In this document: in pieces, positions 9,601 through 20,479 of the stretch
Layout: every line of letters begins with the position of its first letter
How positions within the stretch are numbered: position 1 is the first letter of the stretch
Assembly: GCF_037975245.1 (NCBI RefSeq)
Contig: NC_092576.1
Location: 15,563,611 to 15,627,610, forward strand
Direction: 5' to 3'
Length of the DNA stretch: 64,000 nt
From: Apostichopus japonicus
Taxonomy: Eukaryota; Echinodermata; Holothuroidea; Aspidochirotida; Stichopodidae
The notes under the pieces: generated by a model
The model's input: the letters and a program-made list of their open reading frames with translations, nothing else
What the model was told of the DNA's origin: nothing
Databases searched by the model: none
Program-made: the position numbers and the translations under genes

Positions 9601-12600
9601 CCTATAAAACTAGACTATAGCTACATATCAGACAGGAATTATAGCTACCTATTAAACTGGACTTATAGCCACATATAAAACTGGACTTAGAGCAACATAG
9701 GAAACTGGACTCTAGCTACATTTAAAACTGTACTTATATCTACATATAAAACTGGGCTATAGCTACATTAAACTGGAATTAAAGTTACCTATTAAACTGG
9801 ACATATAGCCACCTATAAAACTAGACTATATAGCTACATATAAGACAGGAATTATAGCTACCTATTAAACTGGACATATAGACACATATAAAACTGGACT
9901 TAGAGCAACATAGGAAACTGGACTCTAGCTACATTTAAAACTGTACTTATAGCTACATATAAAACTGGACTATAGCTACATACAACTGGAATTAAAGTTA
10001 CCTATTAAACTGGACTCTAGCTACATTGAAAACTGGACCCATAGCTACCTTTAAAACTGAACTATAGCTACATATAAAACTGGACTATAGCTACATATAA
10101 AACTTAACAATCCCTTTAATGTTAATAACCATCGTCCCTGTGTGTCCACATAGTAATTACGCATTTCCATTCTGAAATTGACTTTATTTGACTTAGGCAT
10201 TTAATTTAACTTATGATGGTATACGGTAAATTCCAAGGGATAACTGCTCTTTTTAAAGATTAAGCTGTTATATGACGATGTCGCTGATTTTCCTCAATGG
10301 TTTAGTTTAATCCTCCAACAGCTATGTGATGCCATCAATGGTTTGACCAGATACCGCCCCAATTAGAAATCATTGCACTTGTAAACGTCAGCAATTAAAC
10401 TGTTCGAATCAAGGAGAAATAAATGTCCTTAACATCGCTATATTGCGTTGACGTTGACTGACTGTATAAATGTGTTAAAGGCATTGCAGACTCGCCCCAA
10501 ACCGCGTGGCGCCCTCTGATACAAAAGGTAGCTTTACGTTGCTTGAAAGTGAAGTTTTCTTCTTGTCGCTACAATATGCAGACAGTAATGAAACGTGATA
10601 CCTTGTCATCTTTTATCTAGACCTGAGATCAAGGAGTTCCACATCATCTCCCTGCTGAGATGTTCATCGCTCATATGTATACTGTGTTGTGGGTATTGAC
10701 CGTAGCTGCATGTATTAGCTGTACACTAGTGTCTAATCAGGGAGTTGCTATGGAAACAACTCCCTGGTCTAATTACCGACGGTATCAAGCTCGAGATCGA
10801 TGGTGGTGTCTAACAATTCTGTTACACCTCCTTCGAAACTAGGTCAGATTACCGGCATCAGACATTTCTTTGTGTTCGAGTCTCCACTCCCTTTAAATGG
10901 CTGGAATAATCCGCGAAAGTGTCTCAAAATACAAATTTGAGGTTAGCAATTTTGCCCGTTTGGATGGGATTAAAATTGTGATTGAAGAATGGTTTCAATT
11001 TGAGTGACGAACACGCCAACTACATGGTCTATCAGTGCAGCTACATTATGTGTAACACAATACGCGAGTTTTAGGAGGCACGAGAAGCCTTTTACACCAC
11101 TATAATACAACAATAATTATAGGTCTTTCATTGCATTAAATAAAGGAAACTCGCAAATAGAAGGCAATATCAAGCTTTTCGAGTTTTTAAAACTCTAGAT
11201 GTTTACAGGTGACCTAACATTTAGTGGGACCTGATTTTGCTTTCATGATATATATTCAATAGTTGTTTTGAGCATGCGCAGTAGACAACAGTTAGGGCCT
11301 CGTCTGTTTCTCGAAGTTTTAAAGTATATAGCCTACAACCTTGTCGTTTGCTTTATTTACCAAAACACCGAGCAGTGATGGTCACAGGATTTTAAAGGTG
11401 GACGATACTGGGGCCAATATTCGAACTCTCATTTGATCAATTTAGGTATAGGAAAACGGGAAATATGGAAAGACGACTTATGTCCATCTGAGTGGTCTAA
11501 TTCTTACCAGATTGAATGTAACACATCCCCAGGCTGGAAGTTCCCCCCTCCATCCCACACCCAAATTCCGACTAATTATGAATGTAGTAAATTTACATAA
11601 ATTGATATCTTCCTTGTTTTACCTCCTAAATTCTGGTGGGAGTGGAGGCCAATTGGGGTTATAACTGAGATGTATCAAATAATTTTTTGTTCTTTGTTTA
11701 TTCAGGTACAAGCCCTCCAATCGTTTTCAAAAGAGTGACAACGTACCAATGGATTTACAATGACAGAGGTACCGGGGCTGATCGAGACATGTCCATTTGG
11801 CGTCCCATAGATAATGAACATGGTTACTTTGCCGTTGGTGACGTTGCCGTTGCAACCCACGACCGACCCAGCACATCAGCCGCGATGGTTAAGGAAATTA
11901 CCGGTGGGTCCCTGGCCGCACCAGTCAGCTTCACTGAGATATGGCATGATAGAGGCAGCGGCGGTAGCCATGACGTTCGTATCATGAGAATGAATCCACC
12001 TGGTGGATTTACATGTTTAGGTCACGTGGCTGTCCTAGGTTACGGTAGTTACCCCGACGCCAGCAAGTACAGGTTAGTGTTACCATATACTGGACTCTTG
12101 AGAAAGTCTTGCAAGGATCGCATGTGTTAATATGCCATAGACTTAAGTTTATCAAGCTAGAAACTTGTATTAACTGAATATTAGCTTTTTTAAACCTTAA
12201 TTTCGGTTTTCGAGACATTGATATATATTTAAATTATGTTAAAAGTGTCTGGAATTTTTCCTTACGACCCATACTTGATGATGACGTCAGTTCATCAATC
12301 TAAGCCTAATTAATAATGTCAATCAGTTGTTGCACCCAAACTTGAATAACTCGTTCAAAAATGTTCTATATAAATAACAGGTCGTTAAATATAACTTCCA
12401 ACATTGTCTGGTCTTTTGCAAATTTGTTGTAAGACACGTTGAAACTAAAAGTACAAAGTACGTTTCAGTTCTCCAATGGAATGTCATATAGACTACTCTA
12501 TATTCTCCACCACGGTAGACTTTATGTAGTCCCCTAACTCAGTCATTTTGGGACTCGTAAGTTAGTCGAATTTCATATAGGATACTCTATACTCCACCAC

Positions 12601-13959
12601 GGTGGGCTATGTGTAGTCCCTTAACTCAGCGATTGTGTGACTCATAGGTTAGTCGAATTTCATATTGATTCTTAAGTATAGCCTTCACAATGAAAAGGGA
12701 TCAATCACAAACCTTGTAACGGGTAGAGAATTGTAATTTATACCTCCAGTAGCAATAGTAACAAACCATAATTACTTTCATTTGTGTCTATAAGCTATAT
12801 TGTGTTCAAACGTATAGTAAATACATTTGGTGAAATATATTTTACATTGGTATGCAGTGTTTTCTGCATCACACCTAAATTTACATTGCACTCTGTTGTT
12901 TCAGGTGTGTCAAATCAAGTTACACAGTGACTGGCAGATATGAACTTATCTGGCTGGACAGAGGGTCCGGAGCTAATTTAGATGCAGGCTTATACGGAAA
13001 TCGTGTGTCGCAGTCAAATGTTTTCGCAATAGACGCGAACGCGTTTACTTCATTTGCTACACATAGTCTACCTGGAGGTTCCCCGCGGTTGATGGACGGC
13101 AAACAGGTGATCAACCACCAGCTGGTGACGCTAACACCAGATACCTACGTCTTCACTGTCTTCGAAGTTACTGACTTGGACGAAATTTGGAATGACGGGG
13201 GAAGTGGGGCTAATCGAGATCTTGCTGTATGGAGAAGCCGAGGACCCTCGAATACGTACTCTCTGGGAGACATCGCCGTCCCGGGAGGAAGGCCCGCCAA
13301 AGGATACGTTGTCAAGGAACACAAAGCGAACTCACTACGTCCGGCCTACGATTTCGCTCAGGTATGGAACGACCGAGGTTCCGGAGCACGTTGGGATGGC
13401 GCTTTCTATCGACCTTTGTGTCCCCCAGGGTATCGGGCGCTTGGCCATGCTGCCGTCAGAAATCACCATGATAAACCTCCAAGCAATGACTTTCGATGCG
13501 TGAGTGCCGAGTACACCGTTCAAGGGAGATGGGAGTGGGTTTGGAACGACGCAGGTAGCGGGGCTAATAGGGATGTAAGCGTCTTCAAAGCAATGTCTAG
13601 CGGCAATGGACAGGGTGTAGAGGCCATGTCTACAATCGCCCACCACGGTGGTATGAATGTTCTACCATACGTTCTTAATCCCAGTATTACCAATTACGTA
13701 ATCGGAAAACCTGCTAAGCAGTACATCCTCCAGAGTATTAGGTACTTGTTCAATGACCGAACGATTGTTAGCACAGAGCCCGATAACATCGCAAGAACTG
13801 TAGTCGTAAACGAAGGACTAACGGAGCAGCAAGCTACACGGGAGTTGGATTACTCATTCGACGAAACTTACTCTTGGGGGAACACCGCTGGTCTCGAAAT
13901 TGGCGTTGAGACTACCATCTCAACAGGGGTGCCTCTCATTGCATCAGGCGGGGTGAGTA

Positions 13960-14021
<62 letters not shown>

Positions 14022-14701
14022 TTATATGCTAATGACCTTCTTAGAAATTCAAGAAGTTCAAGCTTAGATTTTTACCTTAAACAACAACAGGTAGGGTAAT
14101 TACCAAACACCTCAAGTGAAATCTAAATACAGTGAATTTAGGGTAGGACCGTTATAAGCCAACTAATTACTAGGACCACATTTCTTTCATTTATTTCTAT
14201 CGTTTCTTTAGGCGTAATGGGGATGGGAGAGGCGAAGGTGGATAGTGTAACTCAATGGGGGGGGGGGGGGGGTTAACTCTCAATGCAAGAAGGTGAATAA
14301 TGTTGTTCGGATTTTCGTGCTCATGTTCTATACCTTGAGTCACTGTTCTTATGATGCAGTTACGGATTAGTTATTTCCAGGTAAACATTTCATCTATTGC
14401 ATTGATTCATTTTCAGGTCACAGTTTCTACGACTGCCTCTTACTCTCATGAATGGGGCGGTTCCGAAACCAAGTCTCACTCAGATACGATCAGCGTTCAA
14501 ACAACCGTTCAACCGCGGTCTTCAAAAGCTGCTATTATCGTAGGCAACCGTTATACTGCCGATGTACCGTATGAGGCTACACTAATTACCGTATATGACG
14601 ACGGTTCGAGGAGCACCAACTCTCACTTCCGAGGTGTCTACCGCGGTGTTCAAGTCAACGAAATACGGGTCACCTACGAAGCCGACATACCTTTGGTCTA
14701 A
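6635..14701 (+). CDS. Secreted protein with six Vps62-type repeats and a C-terminal aerolysin-like pore-forming module
   Basis: Four exons, all with GT..AG junctions and compatible phases: 6635-6689, 11706-12072, 12905-13952, 14417-14701 (1,755 nt, 584 residues). Exon 1 encodes a hydrophobic signal peptide (MKTVVFLLVSVVLPMLVQ), so the product should be secreted. Exons 2-3 carry six copies of a W-x-D-R/G-G-S/T-G-A-x-x-D motif (about residues 36, 98, 156, 235, 294, 352). Most are followed by a 'GY..LG..AV' phrase, the Vps62 (PF06101/DUF946) repeat pattern. From about residue 415 the sequence changes to a Thr/Ser-rich beta-strand pattern, split by the exon 3/4 junction and resembling the aerolysin/natterin-type beta-pore-forming module. 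Intron 1 is 5.0 kb and holds minisatellites. Intron 2 has an 87-bp tandem duplication, and intron 3 starts with an (AT)n array. A defence or toxin-like membrane-perforating role is inferred from the fold, and ligand specificity is unknown. An ATTAAA at about 14937 could serve polyadenylation. Confidence 0.82.
6950..8000. other. Intron 1 (5' part), no feature
   Basis: AT-rich intronic sequence with no additional exon or clear repeat, apart from a short CCTTAA triplication near 7667 and a G run at 8139. Confidence 0.5.
8760..9125. repeat. Interspersed repeat family R1, copy 2 (in intron 1)
   Basis: Homologous in the same orientation to 4985-5530, starting with 'CTCGTTTTACTTGATTTCCGAC'-like sequence and including 'TACACATTATAGGCCTATCA'. 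Diverged, with indels. Confidence 0.6.
9380..9445. repeat. (TTGA)n microsatellite plus G run
   Basis: Repeated GATT/TTGA tetramers followed by a run of about 12 G. Intronic. Confidence 0.85.
9588..10108. repeat. ~22-bp minisatellite with a 211-bp higher-order period
   Basis: The unit resembles AAAACTGGACTATAGCTACAT, about 23 units. Distinctive variant units ('CCTATAAAACTAG', 'GACAGGAATTATAG', 'GGAAACTGGACTCTAG') recur in the same order 211 bp apart (e.g. 9601 and 9812). A block of about nine units was therefore duplicated as a whole. It lies in intron 1 of the Vps62/aerolysin gene. Confidence 0.88.
10630..10654. mobile_element. 25-bp micro-insertion with 7-bp direct duplication
   Basis: Flanked by CTGAGAT at 10623-10629 and 10655-10661. 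The paralogous copy at 26076-26082 has a single CTGAGAT and no insert. The insert begins CAAGGAG and ends CTCCCTG, so its ends are near inverted repeats. It could be an extremely short MITE or the footprint of an internally deleted or excised DNA transposon. Confidence 0.7.
10738..10766. mobile_element. 29-bp palindromic micro-insertion with 7-bp direct duplication
   Basis: The insert consists of CAGGGAGTTG, a 9-nt spacer and CAACTCCCTG (perfect 10-bp inverted repeat). GTCTAAT flanks it at 10731-10737 and 10767-10773. The paralogous empty site at 26156-26162 has one GTCTAAT. Its ends match the neighbouring 25-bp insert, so both appear to belong to the same kind of element. Confidence 0.78.
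10900..11680. other. Intron 1 (3' part), no feature
   Basis: No exon-like or repetitive signal seen before the exon 2 acceptor at 11704-11705. Confidence 0.5.
12483..12666. repeat. 87-bp tandem duplication in intron 2
   Basis: Two adjacent copies share 'ACTCTATA.TCTCCACCACGG', 'GTAGTCCC.TAACTCAG' and 'GTTAGTCGAATTTCATAT'. CTCCACCACGG recurs at 12505 and 12592. Confidence 0.85.
13962..14019. repeat. (AT)n microsatellite in intron 3
   Basis: Pure AT array 10 bp after the exon 3 donor. It creates a spurious poly-Tyr/Ile read-through extension of exon 3. Confidence 0.96.
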
Positions 14702-15120
14702 GACTTCGCAAGACCAATATTAACAACAGCTTCCCGGCTAATCTTAACATCGAAACAATGTTTTTTTTAATTTCTTAAGTAAACAAAAACACAAGTTTTT
14801 TCTTTTGATTGTTCAAACTAAAAATACGTATTAATATTTCCGGTTGATGGTTTTCTATACGTTCCATTACATAATATTAAGTGTGCGTAATAGTAACGTC
14901 TTAAATTTTAATGGGATCACAGTGCTTTGTTCTTTTATTAAATGATTTTTTTGGCATTGGAGAAGGATTTCTTTTACACTTTTTTTGGAGGACTAAATCA
15001 TGAATGTCATACAATAACATCCTCTGTGTCTTTATTCATTACTAAAGCCGTTCATTTTCTTACACAGTATACTTTACAATGGTCGTGACATTGCTGTAAT
15101 ACTGTACATATACTTCACAC
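14702..15120. other. 3' flank of the Vps62/aerolysin gene
   Basis: AT-rich and probably contains the 3' UTR. An ATTAAA near 14937 is the best polyadenylation-signal candidate. Nothing else seen. Confidence 0.4.
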
Positions 15121-15126
15121 ATTGCC

Positions 15127-15473
15127 TAGGCGTAGGAGGCGTGGGGTATAGGGCTGGGTGGCTGCAGCCCTGCAACCAAATATTTTGGTGAAAATTCGGG
15201 CACTATGCTGAGAATTTTTCGGGCACCTATTGAAAGAAATTATATTGAAATGATGTAGTTCAAGGAAATGAATAGTTGCCAAACAAAAAATCTCCTTGGT
15301 AATTTAAATAAAGTTCTAAGCTTGCCGGACTAATTCGCCATACTATTGTAAAAGCCTATATAAGTGTACATTAATATGTTGAACGCGCGAATTTTGGTTA
15401 TATTTTTCGGGCAAGTCGTTACAGCCGCCTCCCCCCCCCCCAAAAAAAAAATCAAATTTGGCTCCTACGCCTA
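15127..15473. mobile_element. MITE-like element with TA-flanked inverted termini
   Basis: The left end reads TAGGCGTAGGAG (15127-15138) and the right end CTCCTACGCCTA (15462-15473), a perfect 12-bp inverted repeat that includes a TA at each end. The interior contains a poly-C/poly-A stretch and no coding frame. A TA target duplication would fit a Tc1/mariner-type non-autonomous element, but the class is inferred. Confidence 0.6.
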
Positions 15474-16164
15474 TATACACATCTACTGTGGGCCGCTCAC
15501 TGCATACGTTGTTGCATTACCAAAGGTATGCTGTTTGTACTTACGACGTTGCTATTGGTATGAACGATACCGATGCGAATCATAGGGATTGGGCCAACGG
15601 TATATCTTTGCCACCGTTGTTGAAAGTTTTCCGTCGTATTTTGCAATTGTCAAGATTCAGTGCCAAATAAACCTTCAGGTTTGGATCTTGATTTGTTGGG
15701 TGAAACGACATAGCGCCGTTTAGAAAATTTAGCTGTTGCCTACTTAGATTTTTATGACCAATCTCAATGCAAATTAACTGTGAAATATAGTTCGATAGTT
15801 GCACGTACATTATGTACGGGAAGTTTTCATGTGCGGAGATTGTTCACAAACTTCATGGAGCATATTAAACATACAGCGAAAGCATCATTTAAAATCTAAA
15901 ATAACAATATATTACTGGGACTGTTTAAGCTTACGAATTAAGTTATGTGTTTTAAAGGCATTCGTAAATATGTTGGGTTCATATATTAATTTCTCAACCA
16001 ATTAAACAAGTGATATAAACATTGATTTAAACATTATGCGCAGGCATCCCCCACACGGTAGAGTATATTACTAGCCCCCCCCCCACTCCCGGTACAGGTT
16101 ATCAACAATAAAGATTGGTCATCCCCATATGAGTAGGGTGATATTGGGTTCTTTAACACACGGA

Positions 16165-16540
16165 ACCAGAATACAAACTGCATTGCGGTTTCGATGACTT
16201 CATTGCACTAGACTTCTGGTTGTTAGTAACCAGAACTAGCTGTACAATAGAAACATGGCTCGAACCACCATTTTGATACATTTACATTATGGCACGATGA
16301 ATACAGGTCAGTCTACTGTACGTGACAATACAAACCTCCACCAAAAACAATAGGGGTCTTGTATACTCAATGTAATGCACCCACACACCAAGTATGAGAA
16401 GTACCCACAATTCCCATCGTTAGATATCATGTAAAAGGCTTTTCAGAATTTGACCTCTGGTGACCTCATATGAGATTGGACCTCACAAGTTACACGATTC
16501 TTGTACTCAATATGGCAAATCCATATACCATGTATGAAAA
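16165..16540 (+). repeat. Interspersed repeat family R3, copy 1
   Basis: Matches the reverse complement of 20125-20475 over about 350 bp. Shared stretches include 'CTAGACTTCTGGTTGT', 'ACCAAAAACAATAGGGGTCTTGTA' in part, 'CATGTAAAAGGCTTTTCAGA' and 'ATGGCAAATCCATATACCATG' in part. No coding capacity seen. Confidence 0.85.
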
Positions 16541-17321
16541 GCATCCATGATTTCTACCATGAAAAATCATGTTTTAGAGGTTTTCAGGCCACGACAAATA
16601 TTTTTAAAAGTACTTGCTATTTGGCGACCGTGACTAAAACTCTACTCGCCAAATTTCAATCGCCACTGCACTTAGGCAGATACATGGTGCTACGTAATTG
16701 CACATTGGAAACTTATGTTTCTTTGCAGTATGACATTTTAACTTTTTCCATTAAAAGTAAGTGTTGAACAAAGTAAAGCACGTCACAGAATCATAAACAA
16801 GCAGCTAGGCCTAATGTCTCAAACCAAAAAATAAAACATCTGTTAAAATACCTTGAGTAGAAGAAGCCTATTGTTTTTAGAGGAGGTCAAAGGTCATTTG
16901 GGGTAAAAAGGGGTCAACTTGTGAAAAACTTTTAAACACGATATCTCAAGAAGTAAAGCTTTGACGAGTCTCATATTTAGTATGTAGTTGTGATACGTTC
17001 AGTACAAGAAGCTTATTGTTTTTGTGGAGGTCGAGGGTCATTTTGAGTCACCATAGGCTAAAATGTGGAACATTGTTTCATAATCTACAGTGTCTCATAA
17101 GCATAGGGGCTGTTGGCAATTGGAAATAAGCTAATGGGCATCCGTAGAATCCAATCAGGACTCGCGAAAAAAATCCCCATAGCCTTCAGCTCGTCGCTCC
17201 GGAGCATACTTTGGCTACATACATTGCGTGCAAAAAAGTGTACTTTTTGGTCACGTTTATGATTATGGGACAACTCGAACAAACCTGGCTAGGCCTATGG
17301 GTAATTTTATTTAGTCTAGGC

Positions 17322-17745
17322 CAGCAATGGTGGTTTAAAATTGGGTTCGTAAACACAACAACATCAAGAATACCAGTCAAAATACGAATACATTTAAGGT
17401 AGCAAAACATCTCCCTTGATGATTTTCCTACATGCCATCAGTCATAATTCGCAAAATATGCTACAATTTAAGGAGTTTCAAGACAAGTTTGCTGTTCTTG
17501 CTGCTAGGATTTGTTTGCAAAGATTTTCACTCACAACATCGGTGAAAGTGAAAGATATAGATGCTCTTTCAACCTTAGATTTTCAGTGCAGTAAAATATC
17601 ACTTTGATTCATGCAGTGTAATGGAGTAATAGCGATATTTTTCGCACACCAATGGTGTAAAATTGGGTTCGTTAACACAACAACATGAAGAATACCAGTC
17701 AGAATACGAATGCACTTGAGATGGCAAAACGTCTCCTAAAGGCAT
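17322..17745. repeat. ~105-bp direct duplication
   Basis: 17322-17430 and 17648-17745 share 'AAAATTGGGTTCGT.AACACAACAACAT', 'AAGAATACCAGTCA.AATACGAAT' and 'GCAAAAC.TCTCC'. They are separated by about 220 bp. Confidence 0.75.
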
Positions 17746-17974
17746 TTTTGGTTTCGATAGTAATCGTAACCTATGCAGTCTGGCGGAGAGTGTGTATGTG
17801 TGGATGAACCTCCTCCAGAATGCCAGGACCGGTGCTGGGAAATACACCATAAAGGGCAGGACATTTTAAGAAGACAGGACCACAAACCCGGTCCTCAGAC
17901 TTTCTTTGGCTCATAGCCATCGTCATGCTGCCATCTTTCTTCTCTCAAAGTTTCAAGAAGATCATCTCTTTGCA

Positions 17975-18392
17975 CACATAGTATGCATATGTGTGTCTTT
18001 TCAATATGGTAAATTGAAAACACACATAGTATGCATCATATGTGTGTCTTTCAATATGGTAAAATTGAAAACACACATAGTATGCATATGTGTGTCTTTT
18101 CAATATGGTAAAATTGAAAACACACATAGTATGCAACATATGTGCGTCTTTTCAATATGGTAAAATTGAAAACACACATAGTATGCATCATATGTGTGTC
18201 TTTTCAATATGGTAGAAATTGAAAACACACATATTATGCATCATATGTGTGTCTTTTCGATATGGTAAAATTGAAAACACACGTAGTATGCAGATGTGTG
18301 TCTTTTTTCATATGGTAAAATAGAAAACACACATACTATGCATATGTGTGTCTTTTCAATATAGTAACATTGAAAACACACATTGACTTTGA
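17975..18392. repeat. ~49-bp satellite, about 8 units
   Basis: Each unit contains ACACACATAGTATGCATATG, TGTGTCTTTTCAATATGG and TAAAATTGAAA. The unit itself is two nested imperfect inverted repeats (ACACACATA/TATGTGTGT and TTTCAATAT/ATTGAAA), so single strands could form regularly spaced hairpins. Open frames across it are artefacts. Confidence 0.92.
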
Positions 18393-18399
18393 CAAGCAA

Positions 18400-19250
18400 C
18401 TTGAAGAAATGCTGCTCTCTGTTCACAAATTAACACATACCTCTTTCATAACACACATATCAAAAATCTATATTACCTACAACATGGAGACCAACGAACT
18501 GATTCAGAGCTAACATTGTATTAAAACTTGAAAACCGGACCAGCAATAAATGATCATTAAATATTTAGAGAAGATAATTACAATTAATTAAGGCATCAAT
18601 ATGCAAACATCTATCGAATCAGACCGCTCTTTTTCAAACAATGAATTGACTACGGTAAATTGACATTTGGGCCTGCAAGTGAAAGTAATATGAAATACCA
18701 ACGTGCCAATACTAAACGGAGACTGGATATATACCAACAGCATTAATTAAATAAGGGTAATGGGTTGTCGAGCAGGTTCCGACGAATATGGTATTATATA
18801 AAAACGGTGAGTTTTCTTTCAGCCAGAAGTGTTTTAATGAGTAGGTGCGCGCGTGTGTGTGTGGGGGGGGGGGGGAGGGGTTGGGCCAGATCACTTCATT
18901 GGGGTGAATGATGGACTGGTTGGAACTTTAGAGAGGTCACCAATTTGCAATAAAGTAGTTCTGGATATACTTTGAAGAAAAGTCAATGATTGGTTTGAAG
19001 GACCACATCTCATATTCTATGTGCTTAAGAACCAGAAATTAAGATACATGGGCTTACCCTACTGCAATGTAAAAATGAATAGACCCCAACTCTTTCAAAT
19101 GTTGGCAATTTGTATATTTGTAGCCGCTCCGTGGTTGAGTTGATACAACACAAATTGGAATAGTTCCTGCATATATTCTACTCTTTCACCAGTATGGGTT
19201 TAGTAGATAGACTTTATATGTGCAGAGACAGTCTAGAGAGACAAGCTAAT
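18400..19250. other. No gene seen
   Basis: AT-rich with a (GT)n/poly-G stretch at 18849-18880. No domains, tRNA or transposon ends recognised. Confidence 0.5.
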
Positions 19251-19255
19251 GATGA

Positions 19256-19490
19256 GCCTGGTATAGACCCGCCCTGGTATAGACCCGCCCTGGTATAGAC
19301 CCGCCCTGGTGTAGACCCGCCCTAGTATAGACCCGCCCTGGTATAGACCCGCCCTAGTATAGACCCGCCCTAGTATAGACCCGCCCTGGTATAGACCCGC
19401 CCTGGTATAGACCCGCCCTGGTATAGACCCGCCCTAGTATAGACCCGCCCTGGTATAGACCCGCCCTGGTATAGACCCGCCCTGGTATCA
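19256..19490. repeat. 16-bp minisatellite, ~14 units
   Basis: The unit CCTGGTATAGACCCGC is very homogeneous; a few units have CCTAGTATAG or CCTGGTGTAG. Three units make a 48-bp coding period on the minus strand, giving a spurious Gly/Tyr/Arg-rich frame. Confidence 0.96.
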
Positions 19491-19499
19491 CAACTTTCA

Positions 19500-20120
19500 G
19501 GAGTGAACCTTGAGACTCCCTGGTGATCATACCTGGACGTCATTTTATGTCGGAGTGGGGACCAAGGGGACAGGAATAGGTATAAGCCTGGGCAGTGTAC
19601 ATAGTCAGTGCACATGGGCAGTGTACATAGCCAATCATATGGTCCACGGTTCGAGTCACTCCAAGATTAATGTGAGTCGTCCAGTTATATACAGAGTTGA
19701 TGACAATTCATAATCATGGGACGTTAAATATAAATGTAAGAGACTGACCTCGGTAAGCCTGCGGCTTTGATAAGCCAATGAGGCTTCTTCGCGAGTTCCT
19801 GCTTGCAGGAGGATCTAAAATACATACAAATACAAATACATAGTTAGTTGGCCAACCTACAGATGATATATGGACGGGCTGGGTAAGCAGGAATCAATCT
19901 CAAAAAAGGTGGGTGTGGAAAACGTCAGTTTGGCCTCAACTTTCATAGTCACATTATCCTGATTGTCACAATTCAGACTTAAACGAAGGAAATAGGCAAC
20001 CAATCAGCGATGAGTCTGCTTCAAATTGTAAGAAAGTACTATAAGCTCACATCAACACGTTTCTACAACTTTCATGTAGAGCAAGATACAGCCTACTACA
20101 TGTGTGACTAATTATATGAC
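19500..20120. other. No gene seen
   Basis: Contains a short local duplication of 'GGGCAGTGTACATAG' near 19590 and 19617. Nothing else recognised. Confidence 0.5.
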
Positions 20121-20124
20121 TAAT

Positions 20125-20475
20125 TTTCATACATGGTATATGGATTTGCCATTGTGAGTACAAGAATCCTGCTGCTTGTATGGTCAAATCTCCTATAGGT
20201 CACCAGAGGTCAAACTCTGAAAAGCCTTTTACATGAAATCTAACGATGGAAATCGTGGATACCTCTAATACTTGGTGTGTGGATTCATAACACTGAGTAC
20301 AAGACCCCTATTGTTTTTGGTGTATAGCCACATACAGTAGACTGACCTGTTTTCATCATGCCATAGTGTTATTGTATCAAAATGGTGGCTCGGGCCATTT
20401 CTATTGTAACAGCTAGTTCTGGTTATACTCACAACCAGAAGTCTAGTGCACTGAAGTCATCGCAACCTCAATGCA
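20125..20475 (-). repeat. Interspersed repeat family R3, copy 2 (inverted)
   Basis: Inverted copy of 16165-16540. The pair brackets about 3.6 kb that include the 49-bp and 16-bp satellites. Confidence 0.85.
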
Positions 20476-20479
20476 TGTT

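Larger units (their letters stand above)
10479..10895. repeat. Interspersed repeat family R2, copy 1 (carries two micro-insertions)
   Basis: Strong same-strand similarity to 25936-26284, from 'AAAGGCATTG.AGACTCG.CCCAAAC' through 'TAATGAAACGTGATACCTTGT' to 'CGAAACTAGGTCAGATTACC'. It contains two short insertions (10630-10654 and 10738-10766) absent from the other copy. No coding capacity. Confidence 0.85.

Noticed and set aside
13192-13646. Alternative frames on both strands over exon 3 of the Vps62/aerolysin gene
   Set aside because: Shadows of the real exon frame, which has six conserved motifs and splice continuity.
17975-18392. CRISPR-like regular repeat array
   Set aside because: The units are contiguous without unique spacers, and the DNA is animal nuclear.
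19370-19615. Minus-strand repetitive frame rich in Gly, Tyr and Arg
   Set aside because: By-product of the 16-bp minisatellite.
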